The notes: a model not told the origin generated them from the letters alone. 64,000 nt of DNA from Alicyclobacillus sendaiensis NBRC 100866 (GCF_001552675.1 NZ_BCRQ01000001.1:43796-107795), one strand, 5' to 3'. Shown: positions 1 through 9,367, counted from the stretch's first letter. Translations and numbers: made by a program.

Positions 1-1413
1 GATCTCTTCGAGACCATGATCGCCGTCGGCAAGCGGATCCGCGGCGCGTACGCGCTCGTCGTCATGGCGAAGGATCACCCGGACGAAATTGTCGCCGTCC
101 GCCGCGCCAGCCCGATGATCATTGGCCTCGGCGAGAAGGAAAACTTCGTGGCGTCGGATATCCCCGCCATTCTCGAATACACGCGCGACATCTACGTGAT
201 GGAGGACGGCGAGATGGCGGTCCTGCGCCGCGACGGCGTCGAGTGTTTCACGATGGACGGCGAGCCCGTGAAGAAGGACGTGTATCACGTCACCTGGGAC
301 GCGGTCAGCGCGGAGCGCGGGGGTTATCCGCATTTCATGCTGAAGGAGATCCACGAACAGCCGAGGGCCGTCCGCGACACGCTGCGCGGCAGGGTGTCGG
401 ACGATTACCGTCGCGTGGAGCTTCCGGAGCTCGGCCTCACGGACGAGGAGATCCAGGCCATCGACCGGATTCACATCGTCGCGTGTGGCACATCGTGGCA
501 CGCGGGCCTCGTGGGGAAGGCCGCGATCGAGGCGTTCGCGCGCATTCCGGTCAACGTGGAAATTGCGTCGGAGTACCGGTATGCCGATCCCATCGCGACG
601 CATCACACGCTGGTCATCGCCATCACGCAGTCGGGGGAGACCGCGGACACGCTGGCGGCGATGCGGGAGATGAAGAAGCGCGGCGTGCGCGTGGTGGCCA
701 TCACGAACGTGGTGGGCAGCTCGGCCGCGCGCGAGGCGGACAGCACCATCATCACGTGGGCGGGGCCGGAAATTGCCGTGGCGTCGACGAAGGCGTACAC
801 GACGCAGCTCGTGGCGCTGTACCTCTTGGCCGTGCGGTTTGGCCTGAGCCGAGGCACGCTTGCGGAGGAGAAGGCGCGCGAGGTGCTGGCGGCGCTCGCC
901 GACCTGCCCCAGGTCGTGGAGCAGGTGCTGGACACGGCGCCGCAGATCGAGTCGTTTGCCAAGCGCTACAAGGATGCGCACGACACGTTCTTCATCGGCC
1001 GCGGCATCGACTATGCGGTCTCGCTCGAGGGCGCGCTCAAGCTCAAGGAAATCTCCTACATTCACGCGGAGGCGTACGCGGCGGGCGAGCTGAAGCACGG
1101 GACACTCGCGCTCATCACGGACGGCGTGCCGGTCATTGCGCTCGCGATGCAGCCGGAACTGTACGAGAAGACGCTGTCGAACATCGTGGAGGTGAAGGCG
1201 CGCGGCGCGTTCGTCCTCGGGCTCACGTGGGTGGGCAACGAGGATTTGGAGAAGACGGTCGACGAAGTCATCTATTTGCCCAAGACGATGCCGTTGCTCG
1301 CGCCGGTGGCGGCGGTGATTCCGCTGCAGCTGTTGGCGTACTACGCGGCGGTAGCGCGGGGGAACGACGTCGACAAGCCGCGGAACTTGGCGAAGAGCGT
1401 GACGGTAGAGTGA
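1..1413 (+). CDS. glmS: Glutamine-fructose-6-phosphate aminotransferase, 3' part
   Basis: The window opens inside this gene; about 470 C-terminal residues are present out of roughly 600 in the family. GlmS makes glucosamine-6-phosphate from fructose-6-phosphate and glutamine, the first step to UDP-GlcNAc for peptidoglycan. The N-terminal glutaminase domain is mostly missing. Both SIS isomerase domains are visible: ACGTSWHAG and ITQSGETADTL in the first, GRGIDYAVSLEGALKLKEIS and HAEAYAAGELKHG in the second, and the standard C-terminus AKSVTVE. Upstream signals, including any glmS ribozyme, lie outside the window. A terminator-like hairpin follows. Confidence 0.97.
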   Translation, partial: DLFETMIAVGKRIRGAYALVVMAKDHPDEIVAVRRASPMIIGLGEKENFVASDIPAILEYTRDIYVMEDGEMAVLRRDGVECFTMDGEPVKKDVYHVTWDAVSAERGGYPHFMLKEIHEQPRAVRDTLRGRVSDDYRRVELPELGLTDEEIQAIDRIHIVACGTSWHAGLVGKAAIEAFARIPVNVEIASEYRYADPIATHHTLVIAITQSGETADTLAAMREMKKRGVRVVAITNVVGSSAAREADSTIITWAGPEIAVASTKAYTTQLVALYLLAVRFGLSRGTLAEEKAREVLAALADLPQVVEQVLDTAPQIESFAKRYKDAHDTFFIGRGIDYAVSLEGALKLKEISYIHAEAYAAGELKHGTLALITDGVPVIALAMQPELYEKTLSNIVEVKARGAFVLGLTWVGNEDLEKTVDEVIYLPKTMPLLAPVAAVIPLQLLAYYAAVARGNDVDKPRNLAKSVTVE

Positions 1414-1508
1414 CGCGCGAAGGCGGACCGGGAGAGCTCCGGTTCGCAAAATCAAGTTCTTCACATCCAACCAATTTGTCCCTGAGAAAATAAGTTGTTC
1501 GCTACAGC

Positions 1509-1551
1509 ACGGGGGAATTCGGGTCAAAAGCCTGGATTCGCCCGTCTTTTT
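1509..1551 (+). terminator. Terminator-like hairpin after glmS
   Basis: An imperfect stem (CGGGGGAATTC against GGATTCGCCCG) is followed by TCTTTTTT. It lies about 95 bp after the glmS stop and suits rho-independent termination. Confidence 0.6.
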
Positions 1552-1845
1552 TCGCGCCTGTGAGCGATGGGCGGCGGAAGCATAAAGGCGTGGGATTTGG
1601 CGGGGGTAAAGCGCGAGGGCGCATCGAAGAAGTGGATTCGAGAGTCATACCGTGCCGGGAGCTAAGAAGGGGGGCGAGGGGCAGGGCGAGAATGTTTGGG
1701 TACGGGGTGTCTGTGGTGAGCATGGTGGTCTTTGTGCAACGGTCGACTCATTGTCGAAGTGATAAGGTGAATGGCGTGCGCGAAAGGGAGTAGGAGTTCA
1801 TTCTGGAGGCTTATGCCTGGAAGAGGTCCGATACGACGTTTCATC

Positions 1846-2122
1846 TGCTGGCAGCACGGTGAAAACGATACCTATGTCGTGAACACCTCAAAGGAAAGGT
1901 GTGCTAAGGCGGTATCGACAAGGTAGATACTCTGCTGATGAGGTTCGTGCGGAACTTGAATAGATGGATGTGCTGGGTAATTTGATGGCCGTGCCCAAAG
2001 TTGTCGGAACAAAGACCATGATACAGTTGAGTGGGAACCGTGAGCTCCTTTATGCAGTGTTTGAGTTTGTCGATGGTAAGGAGGTTGAGAACCCCGAAGG
2101 TACTTGGGATGGATTGAGTTAG
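1846..2122 (+). pseudogene. Remnant of an aminoglycoside-phosphotransferase-family kinase
   Basis: Conceptual translation gives GENDTYVVNTSKERCA, then after a +1 shift near 1891-1907 RRYRQGRYSADEVRAELE, an in-frame TAG at 1961-1963, then MDVLGNLMAVPKVVG and RELLYAVFEFVDGKEVEN, with a stop at 2120-2122. This follows the N-lobe of APH-type kinases, where the usual pattern is SGEN-TF-V, R-YR-G--S--EVR-ELEWM and VFEFV-GEE. The TAG sits exactly where the family has Trp, so TGG to TAG is likely. The catalytic C-lobe is absent. No other gene is visible in 1552-1845 or in 2123-2375. Confidence 0.65.
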
Positions 2123-2375
2123 AAATCTCCTAAACGAAGTTGTTTTCTGCAGGAAGCGTAAAAATCAGGAGATCGTCCGGTTGGAGCAGAGGAGGGTCAT
2201 TTGACAAACGGTCGATTTGAAGAAGGTTTTGAACTGTTCAAGAACACCGCACGGAAAGGGAAGAGCTGCACGATGGCCTCCTTCCAAGGTGCGCACTCGA
2301 CTAGGGGCGATGCAACCGATGATGGACGGCGGTGGGTCCATCTCTTTGCCACACATCAGGTTGGCCTCATCCATA

Positions 2376-2945
2376 TCAGATCAACACGCGCATCCGCTCC
2401 GGGCCGCGCCGCAAGGTGACCACGTATCGAAAGCGCCCCGCACGGAAGGGCCAATTCAAGAGAATCAGCACGCTGGGCCCCGAGGCATCGCACAGCATCT
2501 GCATGCCGTGCGCCATGTCGCGGACATGGTGCGAATGGGCAAGCTCCGAGACGCCTAAGGCCGCCATTCCGACGGCAATGGCAGCGAGAAACACCACAGC
2601 AACCGTCCATTCGCTCACTCTCTGCAAGGACTTGCCCATGACCTCCCAGGTCCCCTCACAGGAAGCCCCTGCGATTTCGCAGATGCGCGCATCTGCCTGC
2701 CAACGAACCGCGACTTCTCGCTGCTCTCCTCGCCACTTGGCATAGACAGCCAAAACACAAGCCAGCAGCGCAAAAGAAGGGAGATCTAACCAGAACCAGC
2801 CGGCAGAGTCGACCGGCAGGTGGCCGACGAGGCTCCCGGTGGCTAGGTAGGCAGCGAAGATCAACGCGAGCGCACAGAACAACCCAATGGCCTGGCGACG
2901 CGTCGCGCGGGAAAGAATCACGCCCCGAATATCCGTTGGTTCCAT
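2376..2945 (-). CDS. Hypothetical multi-pass membrane protein
   Basis: A 189-residue protein of unknown function. I see about four hydrophobic segments: two in the first third (IGLFCALALIFAAYLATGS and WLDLPSFALLACVLAVYA), and two later (TVAVVFLAAIAVGMAALGV and PSVLILLNWPF). ATG at 2945 is preferred because GAAGGTGAG lies just upstream; the GTG at 2954 would overlap that ribosome site. A His-rich stretch (SELAHSHHVRDMAHG) sits between the last two segments. It is flanked by two decayed genes, so it may itself be in a degrading region. Confidence 0.6.
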   Translation of the reverse strand: MEPTDIRGVILSRATRRQAIGLFCALALIFAAYLATGSLVGHLPVDSAGWFWLDLPSFALLACVLAVYAKWRGEQREVAVRWQADARICEIAGASCEGTWEVMGKSLQRVSEWTVAVVFLAAIAVGMAALGVSELAHSHHVRDMAHGMQMLCDASGPSVLILLNWPFRAGRFRYVVTLRRGPERMRVLI

Positions 2946-3032
2946 GCCACTCACCTTCCGCTGTCAACCATTTTACACCTGAACGCTCGTCAACGGATCA
3001 CCGAGTGGGTTGTCCATCGTTTTTGCTGGAGC

Positions 3033-3318
3033 CCAACCGTTCAGTTGATGCAAGAGGTGGCGAAGCGTCACGAAAGGGTCCTCGTTGTTCCCCTCTACGA
3101 GGAGGCCATGCCCGGCGTGTATTCCAACACGGCGGCCGTGATCGACGCAGTCGTACCTGGTCGACCCGCGGGGCAACTTTGTGCGCGTTGCTTCGCGAGA
3201 TCAGGACGAGATTGTCATCGCCGACATGGACCGCGAGGTCATCCGCGAGGTGCGCGAGACGTGGCAGTTTTACCGAGATCGCAGGCCGGAGACGTATGGT
3301 ACACTGGCCTCAACCTAA
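3033..3318 (+). pseudogene. Internally deleted nitrilase-family amidohydrolase (beta-ureidopropionase / N-carbamoylputrescine amidase type)
   Basis: Two fragments of one nitrilase-fold enzyme are fused by an internal deletion. The first, read from 3033, is PTVQLMQEVAKRHERVLVV and EEAMPGVYSNTAAVIDA. At about 3150 it jumps frame by one base to SYLVDPRGNFVRVASRDQDE and REVRETWQFYRDRRPETYG, ending at TAA 3316-3318. Intact family members are about 290 residues; the 5' end and the middle, which carry the Glu, Lys and Cys catalytic residues, are gone. It lies directly before an intact omega-aminotransferase, a pairing seen in reductive pyrimidine degradation. Confidence 0.75.
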
Positions 3319-3347
3319 TTCCTCACGGACGCGAAAGAGGGATGCGC

Positions 3348-4721
3348 ATGGCGGTCGAAAACGAGGTGCTTGGCGCGGGCAGATCGGCGTGGCTCGAGAA
3401 GGATAGGCGCTACGTGTGGCACGGCATGGTGCCCTACGAGGCGGCGCAACATCCGCTGCACGTCGTTCGGGGCGACGGCCCCTATGTCTTTGACGTGGAC
3501 GGGCGCAAGTATTTGGACGCGATGTCGGGGCTTTGGTGCGTGAACCTCGGTTATTCGCGGCGGGAACTCGCTGAGGCGGCCTATCGCCAGCTGACGGAGA
3601 TGCCGTATTATCCTCTGACTCAAACCCACTCGCCCGCCATCGAGTTGGCTGAGCGAATTTCCACTTGGCTCGGTGGTGAGTACCGCGTCTTTTTCTCGAA
3701 CAGCGGCTCGGAGGCCAACGAGGTCGCGTTCAAGATCGCGCGCCAATACCACGCGCAGCGGGATGAGCCGCATCGCTGGAAGATTGTCTCGCGCTACCGC
3801 GCGTACCACGGAAACACGATGGGGGCACTTGCGGCGTCCGGACAGTTTGACCGGAAGTACCGCTACGAGCCGTTGGCGCCGGGCTTCGTTCACGTCCCAC
3901 CGCCCGATTGCTATCGCTGCCCGTTCGCCAAACAGCCGGCGACGTGTGCCCTGGAGTGCGCGCGCCACGTGGGTGACGTCATGCGTTGGGAAGTGGATGC
4001 GACCATCGCGGCCGTGATCGCCGAGCCCGTCATCACGGGCGGAGGTGTCCTCGTCACGCCGGACGGTTACCTGCCCAAACTACGGGAGATCTGTGATCGG
4101 CACGGCGCACTGCTCATTGTGGATGAGGTGATCTGCGGCTTTGGGCGGACGGGTGCGCCCTTTGGCCATCAGCGCTTCGGCGTGCGCCCGGACATCGTGA
4201 CGATGGCCAAGGGCATCACGAGCGGCTATCTGCCGCTCGCCGCGACCGCGGTGCGCGCGGAGATTTTCGACGCAGCCTTCGCGACGAGTGAGGACTACGC
4301 GCACCTGCGGCATGTCAATACGTTCGGCGGTCACCCGGCCTCCTGCGCCGTAGGGCTCGCGACGCTCGATATCATGGAGCGCGAGAACCTGGTCGATCGC
4401 GCCCGCACGTTGGGCGATGTGCTGGCGGGGGAACTGGCGCGGCTTGAGGATCTGCCGCACGTGGGGGACATCCGCACATTTGGCCTGCTGGCGGGCGTGG
4501 AGATGGTCGAGGACAGGGCGACGCGTGCGCCGCTGGCGCCGGATCTCGTGGCTCGCGTGGTGGCGGAGTGCAAGGCGCGCGGCGTGATCGTCGGGAAAAA
4601 TGGCGACACCACGCCGGGTGGCAACAATGTCGTGACGCTGTGTCCGCCTTTCGTGGTGTCTGAAGGGGACATTCAGCACATCGTCGACGTGCTTCGAGAC
4701 GCCATTCTCTCCCTTTCGTGA
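3348..4721 (+). CDS. Class III PLP-dependent aminotransferase (omega-amino acid:pyruvate type)
   Basis: A 457-residue fold-type I class III aminotransferase that probably moves an omega-amino group, for example of beta-alanine or a diamine, to pyruvate. Visible signatures are FFSNSGSEANEVAFK (PLP phosphate site), YRAYHGNTMGALAASG, LLIVDEVICGFGRTG (Asp that contacts the PLP pyridine nitrogen), TMAKGITSGYLPLAA (catalytic Lys) and NTFGGHPASCAVG. ATG 3348 is chosen over earlier starts because AAAGAGGG precedes it by about six bases. A Cys-rich insertion (PPDCYRCPF to TCALECARH) follows the cofactor region, as in several family members. The decayed nitrilase upstream suggests a former pyrimidine or polyamine degradation operon. 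Confidence 0.88.
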   Translation: MAVENEVLGAGRSAWLEKDRRYVWHGMVPYEAAQHPLHVVRGDGPYVFDVDGRKYLDAMSGLWCVNLGYSRRELAEAAYRQLTEMPYYPLTQTHSPAIELAERISTWLGGEYRVFFSNSGSEANEVAFKIARQYHAQRDEPHRWKIVSRYRAYHGNTMGALAASGQFDRKYRYEPLAPGFVHVPPPDCYRCPFAKQPATCALECARHVGDVMRWEVDATIAAVIAEPVITGGGVLVTPDGYLPKLREICDRHGALLIVDEVICGFGRTGAPFGHQRFGVRPDIVTMAKGITSGYLPLAATAVRAEIFDAAFATSEDYAHLRHVNTFGGHPASCAVGLATLDIMERENLVDRARTLGDVLAGELARLEDLPHVGDIRTFGLLAGVEMVEDRATRAPLAPDLVARVVAECKARGVIVGKNGDTTPGGNNVVTLCPPFVVSEGDIQHIVDVLRDAILSLS

Positions 4722-4797
4722 CGGCGCAGTGCAGGTGGTGTGAGCGGCGTGGGCAGCGCATCTCCCGCATGTCGCGGCGCGGTGCGCTGCCTTGGGT

Positions 4798-5415
4798 TTA
4801 CGCGCCTGGGTCCAACTGGGCGAGCGGCGCCGCCGGGGTTTCGCGTTCCGCGACGGGGCGTCGGAGCGTGGGCAGTTGTGCGTAGACGGCTTCCAGCATG
4901 CGCCCTACGCGATCCGCCATGACCTTCGGCGGATGGGGCATGCCCTGTTGCAGCCACCACTCCACCGTTCCGACGTAGGCGTGCACGACGAACTGGAGGA
5001 TGACCTCTTCCTCCGGCAGCGGTTGACGGCCCACGACTTTGCGAATCTCCTCCCGGAACGAGCTCATGCAGGATTCGACGTAGCGCCGGCGGAAGTAAGG
5101 CGCCCCTGCTTGGGTCAGCATGGTACCGAAGAAGTCGTACCGGTCCGCGAGATATTGAAAGCAGTGTTCGGTGGCCGGGACCCAGTCGAGTTCACAGACG
5201 CACCGGCCGAACTCGTCCATCTCCCGAATGGCGTCCTCAATGATGCGATCCAACAGGTCGTATTTGTCCAGAAAATGGAGATAGAACGTCTTTCGGCTGA
5301 CGTTGGCGCGGTCCGTGATGTCCTGGACCGTGATATGCTCGAAATCCTTCTCCTTCATGAGGCCCACGAACGCCTCGCGAATCGCCTGGCGCGATTTCTG
5401 TACTCGCCGATCCAC
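4798..5415 (-). CDS. TetR/AcrR-family transcriptional regulator
   Basis: A 205-residue one-component repressor. The N-terminal helix-turn-helix is typical: RQAIREAFVGLMKEKDF then ITVQDITDRANVSRKTFY and LHFLDKYDLLDRI. The remainder is an all-helical ligand-binding domain with no recognisable specificity. It starts with GTG behind GAGGAGG. It is divergent from the zinc alcohol dehydrogenase gene with about 208 bp between starts, so control of that gene is the simplest guess. An inverted GCGCA-N12-TGCGC near 5493-5514 is a possible operator. Confidence 0.88.
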   Translation of the reverse strand: MDRRVQKSRQAIREAFVGLMKEKDFEHITVQDITDRANVSRKTFYLHFLDKYDLLDRIIEDAIREMDEFGRCVCELDWVPATEHCFQYLADRYDFFGTMLTQAGAPYFRRRYVESCMSSFREEIRKVVGRQPLPEEEVILQFVVHAYVGTVEWWLQQGMPHPPKVMADRVGRMLEAVYAQLPTLRRPVAERETPAAPLAQLDPGA

Positions 5416-5623
5416 TGGGCTCGTCCTCCTCGCTTCCTTTCCTTGCTTTCCTCACTGCTCCTTCGTTTCCAATTCGAAAGAGGCCACACTTTTCGCGCAA
5501 ATGTGTACTAATGCGCATCGGCGCGCGACGTGTCCATGGCCCTCGGGCCGCGCTGCGCTACAATCGTACACGTTCGAAGCTTACTACATGGTTGTGTAAT
5601 TCGCCAGTGGGGAGGTTGGCGCA

Positions 5624-6670
5624 ATGCGAGTCCAAGCGCGAGGCGTGCTGAGCAAGGAGAGCCCGTTTCACGCCATCGAGATTGAGCGGCGGGCGCTTCA
5701 ACCCGAGGACGTGCTGATTGAAATCCAATACTGCGGGATCTGCCACTCCGACATTCATTCGGCCCGCGGCGAGTGGGGCGAAGTGCGGTATCCCTTTGTG
5801 CCCGGGCACGAGATCACTGGCATCGTCAAGGAGGTCGGCCCCGCGGTGACCCGATTCAAGCCGGGCGATCGCGTCGGGGTGGGCTGCATGGTCGACTCGT
5901 GCGGCGAATGCGAGAACTGCAAGCGCGGCGATGAGCAGTACTGTGTGAAGGGCAACATTCAGACCTACGGGAGCGTGGACCGCTATGGTCAATACACCAT
6001 GGGAGGCTATTCCACGCACATCGTCGTGAAAGAAGACTTCGTCCTTCGAATTCCGGATGCGCTGCCCCTCGACAAGGCCGCTCCGCTCCTGTGCGCGGGG
6101 ATCACGACGTATTCGCCGCTGCGCCACTGGCAGGCGGGGCCCGGAAAGGAAGTCGCCGTGATCGGCCTCGGTGGGCTCGGCCACATGGCCGTGAAGCTCG
6201 CGAAGGCGATGGGGGCGGAGGTGACGGTGCTGTCCCAGTCGCTGCGCAAAAAGGAGGATGGGCTGCGCCTCGGGGCAAAAGCGTATTACGCGACGAGCGA
6301 TCCGGAGACCTTCCGCCAGCTCGCGGGCCGTTTCGATCTCATCATCAACACGGTGTCTGCCAAGATCCCCATCAATGCGTATCTCGAGCTGCTGAAGACG
6401 GACGGGACGCTCGTCAACGTGGGCGCGCCGCCGGAGGCGCTCGAGGTGAACGCGTTCCCGCTTATCACTCACAGGCGGTCGTTCGCGGGTTCGTGCATCG
6501 GCGGCATTCGCGAGACGCAGGAGATGCTCGATTTCTGCGCGGCACACGGGGTGACGCCGGAGATTGAGATGATTTCGGCGGACGAGATCGACGCGGCGTG
6601 GGAGCGCGTGCTGAAGTCGGACGTGCGGTACCGGTTCGTGATTGACATCAGCACGATGCGGCAATCGTGA
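5624..6670 (+). CDS. Zinc-dependent alcohol dehydrogenase (YahK / cinnamyl-alcohol dehydrogenase type)
   Basis: A 348-residue medium-chain dehydrogenase/reductase that interconverts alcohols and aldehydes with NAD(P). Catalytic zinc ligands are in [17 protein letters not shown] and [13 protein letters not shown]; the structural zinc site is [15 protein letters not shown]. The cofactor fold is marked by [19 protein letters not shown], with [15 protein letters not shown] after the second strand, as in NADP-preferring aldehyde reductases. The start ATG follows GGGGAGG. It is probably regulated by the divergent TetR gene. Confidence 0.92.
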   Translation: MRVQARGVLSKESPFHAIEIERRALQPEDVLIEIQYCGICHSDIHSARGEWGEVRYPFVPGHEITGIVKEVGPAVTRFKPGDRVGVGCMVDSCGECENCKRGDEQYCVKGNIQTYGSVDRYGQYTMGGYSTHIVVKEDFVLRIPDALPLDKAAPLLCAGITTYSPLRHWQAGPGKEVAVIGLGGLGHMAVKLAKAMGAEVTVLSQSLRKKEDGLRLGAKAYYATSDPETFRQLAGRFDLIINTVSAKIPINAYLELLKTDGTLVNVGAPPEALEVNAFPLITHRRSFAGSCIGGIRETQEMLDFCAAHGVTPEIEMISADEIDAAWERVLKSDVRYRFVIDISTMRQS

Positions 6671-6728
6671 TTCCGTGTTCAGGCGCGCTGGTCGGTGAAC
6701 GGAAGCGCGGCGAAGATTCGCGGAGGGG

Positions 6729-7940
6729 ATGACGTTGCGGCCGGCCATGTTCGCCGCCTGGGTGGCGGTGTTTTCCGCCCTGGGGCCGTTCACGGTCGAC
6801 ATGTACCTGTCGGCCTTTCCGGACCTTGCGAGCCAACTGCACGCGAGTCCGGCGGTGATTCAATTGAGCCTCACGATGGGCATGTTAGGTCTGGCGTGCG
6901 GTCAGGCCGCGGCGGGGCCGCTCTCCGACGTGTGGGGGCGCCGCCGTCCGCTCGCGTGGGGCATGGGCTTATTCACGCTGGCCTCGTTGGGCTGCGCCCT
7001 GTCCCCGAACGCGGCCTGTTTCGTCGCGATGCGATGGATCCAGGGCTGCGGAGCAGGCGCGGCCCTGTCTATTCCTCGCGCCATGGTCAGAGATGAATTT
7101 GAAGGGCTTGCGTTGACGAGGTTGTATGCTTTGACGTCGATCATCGGCAGCGTCTCGCCCCTCATTTCGCCTCTGGTTGGTGGCATGGTCCTCACCGCCG
7201 CGGGGTGGCGAGGCATCTTTTGGCTCCTGACTGCGGTGGGAATGGTACTCTTCGTGATGGCCAGATTTGTGTTGCCGGAGACGCTGCCGCGCGCGCGAAG
7301 GGTGAGCCGAAGCGCGGGGGCGCCGGGAACGGCGTACCTCGCCGTGCTGAGAGATAAGACGTTTACCGTCTACGCGGTGATTTCAGGCCTGTACATGGGG
7401 GCGATTTTCGCGTATGTGGCGGGAAGTCCGTTCGTGTATGAGACGCTGTATGGGCTCAACCCGATTGTCTATTCGGCAGTCTTTGCGTCGAACGGAGTCG
7501 GGCTTATGGCCGCAGCGCAAGCGCTCAGGATGCTTGCACCGCGCGTGCCGGTGAAGCGACTCCTGCACGGAGCGCTGTGGGTGGGGGCGTCGGCTGGGCT
7601 TTGCGCATGTTTCACCGCGGGCCTGCACGGGCCGTTCCCCGTTCTCGTTGGAGCCTTGTTTGTGTTGAACGCGGCGAACGGGTTCATCGGACCTGCCTGC
7701 ACGTCGCTCGCCATGCAAAACCATGGAGAACGAGCGGGTACGGCATCCGCAGTGCTCGGGATTTTGCCGTTTCTCTTCGGCAGCATCACGTCGCCCTTGC
7801 CTGGCGTCGGGGGTGCGCGCGACGCCTGGCCGTTTGGGCTCACCATCTTGGGTTGCGCCGCCCTGTGTCTGTGCCTGATTGGGCTCGGTCGCATGGGCCG
7901 CGCAAAGACCGCGCCCGCTTCCGACGCCTCAAACCTGTGA
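6729..7940 (+). CDS. MFS multidrug-type transporter, Bcr/CflA family
   Basis: A 403-residue 12-helix major facilitator. The N-terminus FGPFTVDMYL-like motif (GPFTVDMYLSAFPDL) and the loop 2-3 signature GPLSDVWGRRRPL are typical of Bcr/CflA drug:proton antiporters; GCGAGAALSIPRAMVRD follows in helix 4-5. Efflux of an unidentified toxic compound is the family role. The ATG at 6729 is only two bases from GGAGG, so the in-frame TTG at 6735 or ATG at 6747 could be the real start. It may be transcribed with the dehydrogenase 58 bp upstream. A terminator follows. Confidence 0.88.
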   Translation: MTLRPAMFAAWVAVFSALGPFTVDMYLSAFPDLASQLHASPAVIQLSLTMGMLGLACGQAAAGPLSDVWGRRRPLAWGMGLFTLASLGCALSPNAACFVAMRWIQGCGAGAALSIPRAMVRDEFEGLALTRLYALTSIIGSVSPLISPLVGGMVLTAAGWRGIFWLLTAVGMVLFVMARFVLPETLPRARRVSRSAGAPGTAYLAVLRDKTFTVYAVISGLYMGAIFAYVAGSPFVYETLYGLNPIVYSAVFASNGVGLMAAAQALRMLAPRVPVKRLLHGALWVGASAGLCACFTAGLHGPFPVLVGALFVLNAANGFIGPACTSLAMQNHGERAGTASAVLGILPFLFGSITSPLPGVGGARDAWPFGLTILGCAALCLCLIGLGRMGRAKTAPASDASNL

Positions 7941-7942
7941 CG

Positions 7943-7975
7943 ACCGGACGCGAGCTAGCTCCGGTTGGTCTTTTC
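7943..7975 (+). terminator. Rho-independent terminator after the Bcr/CflA transporter
   Basis: Stem ACCGGA / TCCGGT with loop CGCGAGCTAGC, then TGGTCTTTT, directly after the stop codon. Confidence 0.65.
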
Positions 7976-7993
7976 CTGTCCTTGCGGTACAAT
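7965..7993 (+). promoter_or_regulatory. Sigma-A promoter for the second MFS gene
   Basis: TTGGTC (7965-7970), 17-bp spacer, TACAAT (7988-7993). It would start transcription near 8000, upstream of the 8029-8060 hairpin. Confidence 0.5.
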
Positions 7994-8028
7994 CGAGATA
8001 CAGCCCTATCTGTGCGGATTTCGAGCTG

Positions 8029-8060
8029 AAACGGAGGCTATGCGACCTGCCTCCGTTTTC
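8029..8060 (+). promoter_or_regulatory. Leader hairpin with U-tract, possible attenuator
   Basis: Perfect 10-bp stem AAACGGAGGC / GCCTCCGTTT with loop TATGCGACCT and a T-run at the 3' edge. It lies between the promoter and the ribosome site (8071-8076) of the MFS gene, so it would terminate the transcript unless bypassed. Confidence 0.55.
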
Positions 8061-8083
8061 TCGCGTTTACGAGGAGAGTGACG

Positions 8084-9367
8084 ATGGTGTCGCGCCAGGA
8101 GAGTCCATACCGTTGGTTCGTGCTGTTCACCGCGCTCGCCGCCTACTATCTCATTGTCAGTCAGCGGACCGCGCCCGGGCTCGTGACCAACGTGTGGATG
8201 TCCGATTTCCACATGAGTCCGGGTGCTCTCGGGCTCATGGACGGCATCCAGTTTCTCGCGTACGCGCTTTTGCAGGTGCCCGTGGGGCTCTTGTCGGACA
8301 GGTTTGGACCCGGGCGCTTGCTCGTAGCCGGCACGGCCATCAACGGGGTGGGAACGCTCCTGACGGGCCTTGCCGCGGCACCCTGGATGTTAGAGATGGC
8401 CCGTCTGCTCGTCGGCGTCGGGGATGCCACCATTTTCGTCAATCTCGTGGCCATTTTGAACGAATGGTTTCGAGCGCAGGAGTTTGTGGCGCTGCTCGGG
8501 GTCATTGGCATTGCGGCGGGCTTTGGCTCGCTGACGGCGACGGTTCCTTATGCCTTGTTCATTCGAGCCTGGGGTTGGCGCAGCCTTTTTATCGCGGTGA
8601 GCGCCGTTTTGATCCTGTTGGCCGTGGCGCTCGAAATCGTCGTCATCCGCCGGCCGCGCCGCATGTTTCCGGACGATGGGGCCCGGGCGGGTCAGCCGGT
8701 GAGACCTTTGCACGTCCGGCAGGCGATTCGCGAGACGTTCGGCTCGCGGCAGGCCTACGCCCTTGCGATGTGCCACTTTGGGCTGGTGGGAACGTACGTG
8801 GGGTTCATGGGCTCCTGGGCTGTTCCGTACCTCATGCAGGTCTTTCACATGGCGAGATCGTCTGCCAGCGCGCTCGTCATGCTGGGACTTTTGGGCGCGA
8901 TGGCCGGCGGGCCGACGACGAGCTGGCTCGCAAGCCGGTTCGGGCACGTGAAGCGCCTGTACCTCGCGGTCCACGCGCTCACCCTCGCCAGCTGGTTGGT
9001 GTGGGTGAGCATGGGCATGCGGCCGTCGCTCGGCCTTGTGTCCGCGCTTCTCCTCGTGATTGGCTTCGGCAACGGGGGCAGCTCGCTGACCTTCGCGTTG
9101 GTGCGCGAGACGTTTGCCGTGGAACGCGTAGGGATTGCATCGGGCTTCGCCAACATGGGGGGCTTCCTCAGCGCCGTCTTGCTCCCTGCGCTGTTTGGCG
9201 TCGTGCTGAGCTCCGTGCCGGCATCGCGCGCTCTCGGCTTCCACTTCGCGCTGGCGATCCCGACGGCGTTTGCGGCCATCGGCTTCTGCGGCGCGTGGCT
9301 CGCGCGGGAGCGCGCGCCGCAGAAGGCATCGCTCGTTCTCGGCGTCACCGCACGGGATGATAGCTGA
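8084..9367 (+). CDS. MFS transporter
   Basis: A 427-residue 12-helix major facilitator. The first helix pair begins RWFVLFTALAAYYLIVSQR and the loop 2-3 motif is GLLSDRFGPGRLLVAG. It resembles organic anion/nitrate-type MFS proteins; the substrate cannot be told. ATG 8084 is chosen because GAGGAG sits seven bases upstream; the GTG at 8078 is too close. Its 3' end overlaps the convergent alaT gene by 23 bp. The leader contains a terminator-like hairpin, so expression may be conditional. Confidence 0.85.
   Translation: MVSRQESPYRWFVLFTALAAYYLIVSQRTAPGLVTNVWMSDFHMSPGALGLMDGIQFLAYALLQVPVGLLSDRFGPGRLLVAGTAINGVGTLLTGLAAAPWMLEMARLLVGVGDATIFVNLVAILNEWFRAQEFVALLGVIGIAAGFGSLTATVPYALFIRAWGWRSLFIAVSAVLILLAVALEIVVIRRPRRMFPDDGARAGQPVRPLHVRQAIRETFGSRQAYALAMCHFGLVGTYVGFMGSWAVPYLMQVFHMARSSASALVMLGLLGAMAGGPTTSWLASRFGHVKRLYLAVHALTLASWLVWVSMGMRPSLGLVSALLLVIGFGNGGSSLTFALVRETFAVERVGIASGFANMGGFLSAVLLPALFGVVLSSVPASRALGFHFALAIPTAFAAIGFCGAWLARERAPQKASLVLGVTARDDS

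Noticed and set aside
1414..2375. Possible transposase fragments after glmS.
   Set aside because: No DDE motif or terminal inverted repeats; the readable part fits an APH-type kinase instead.
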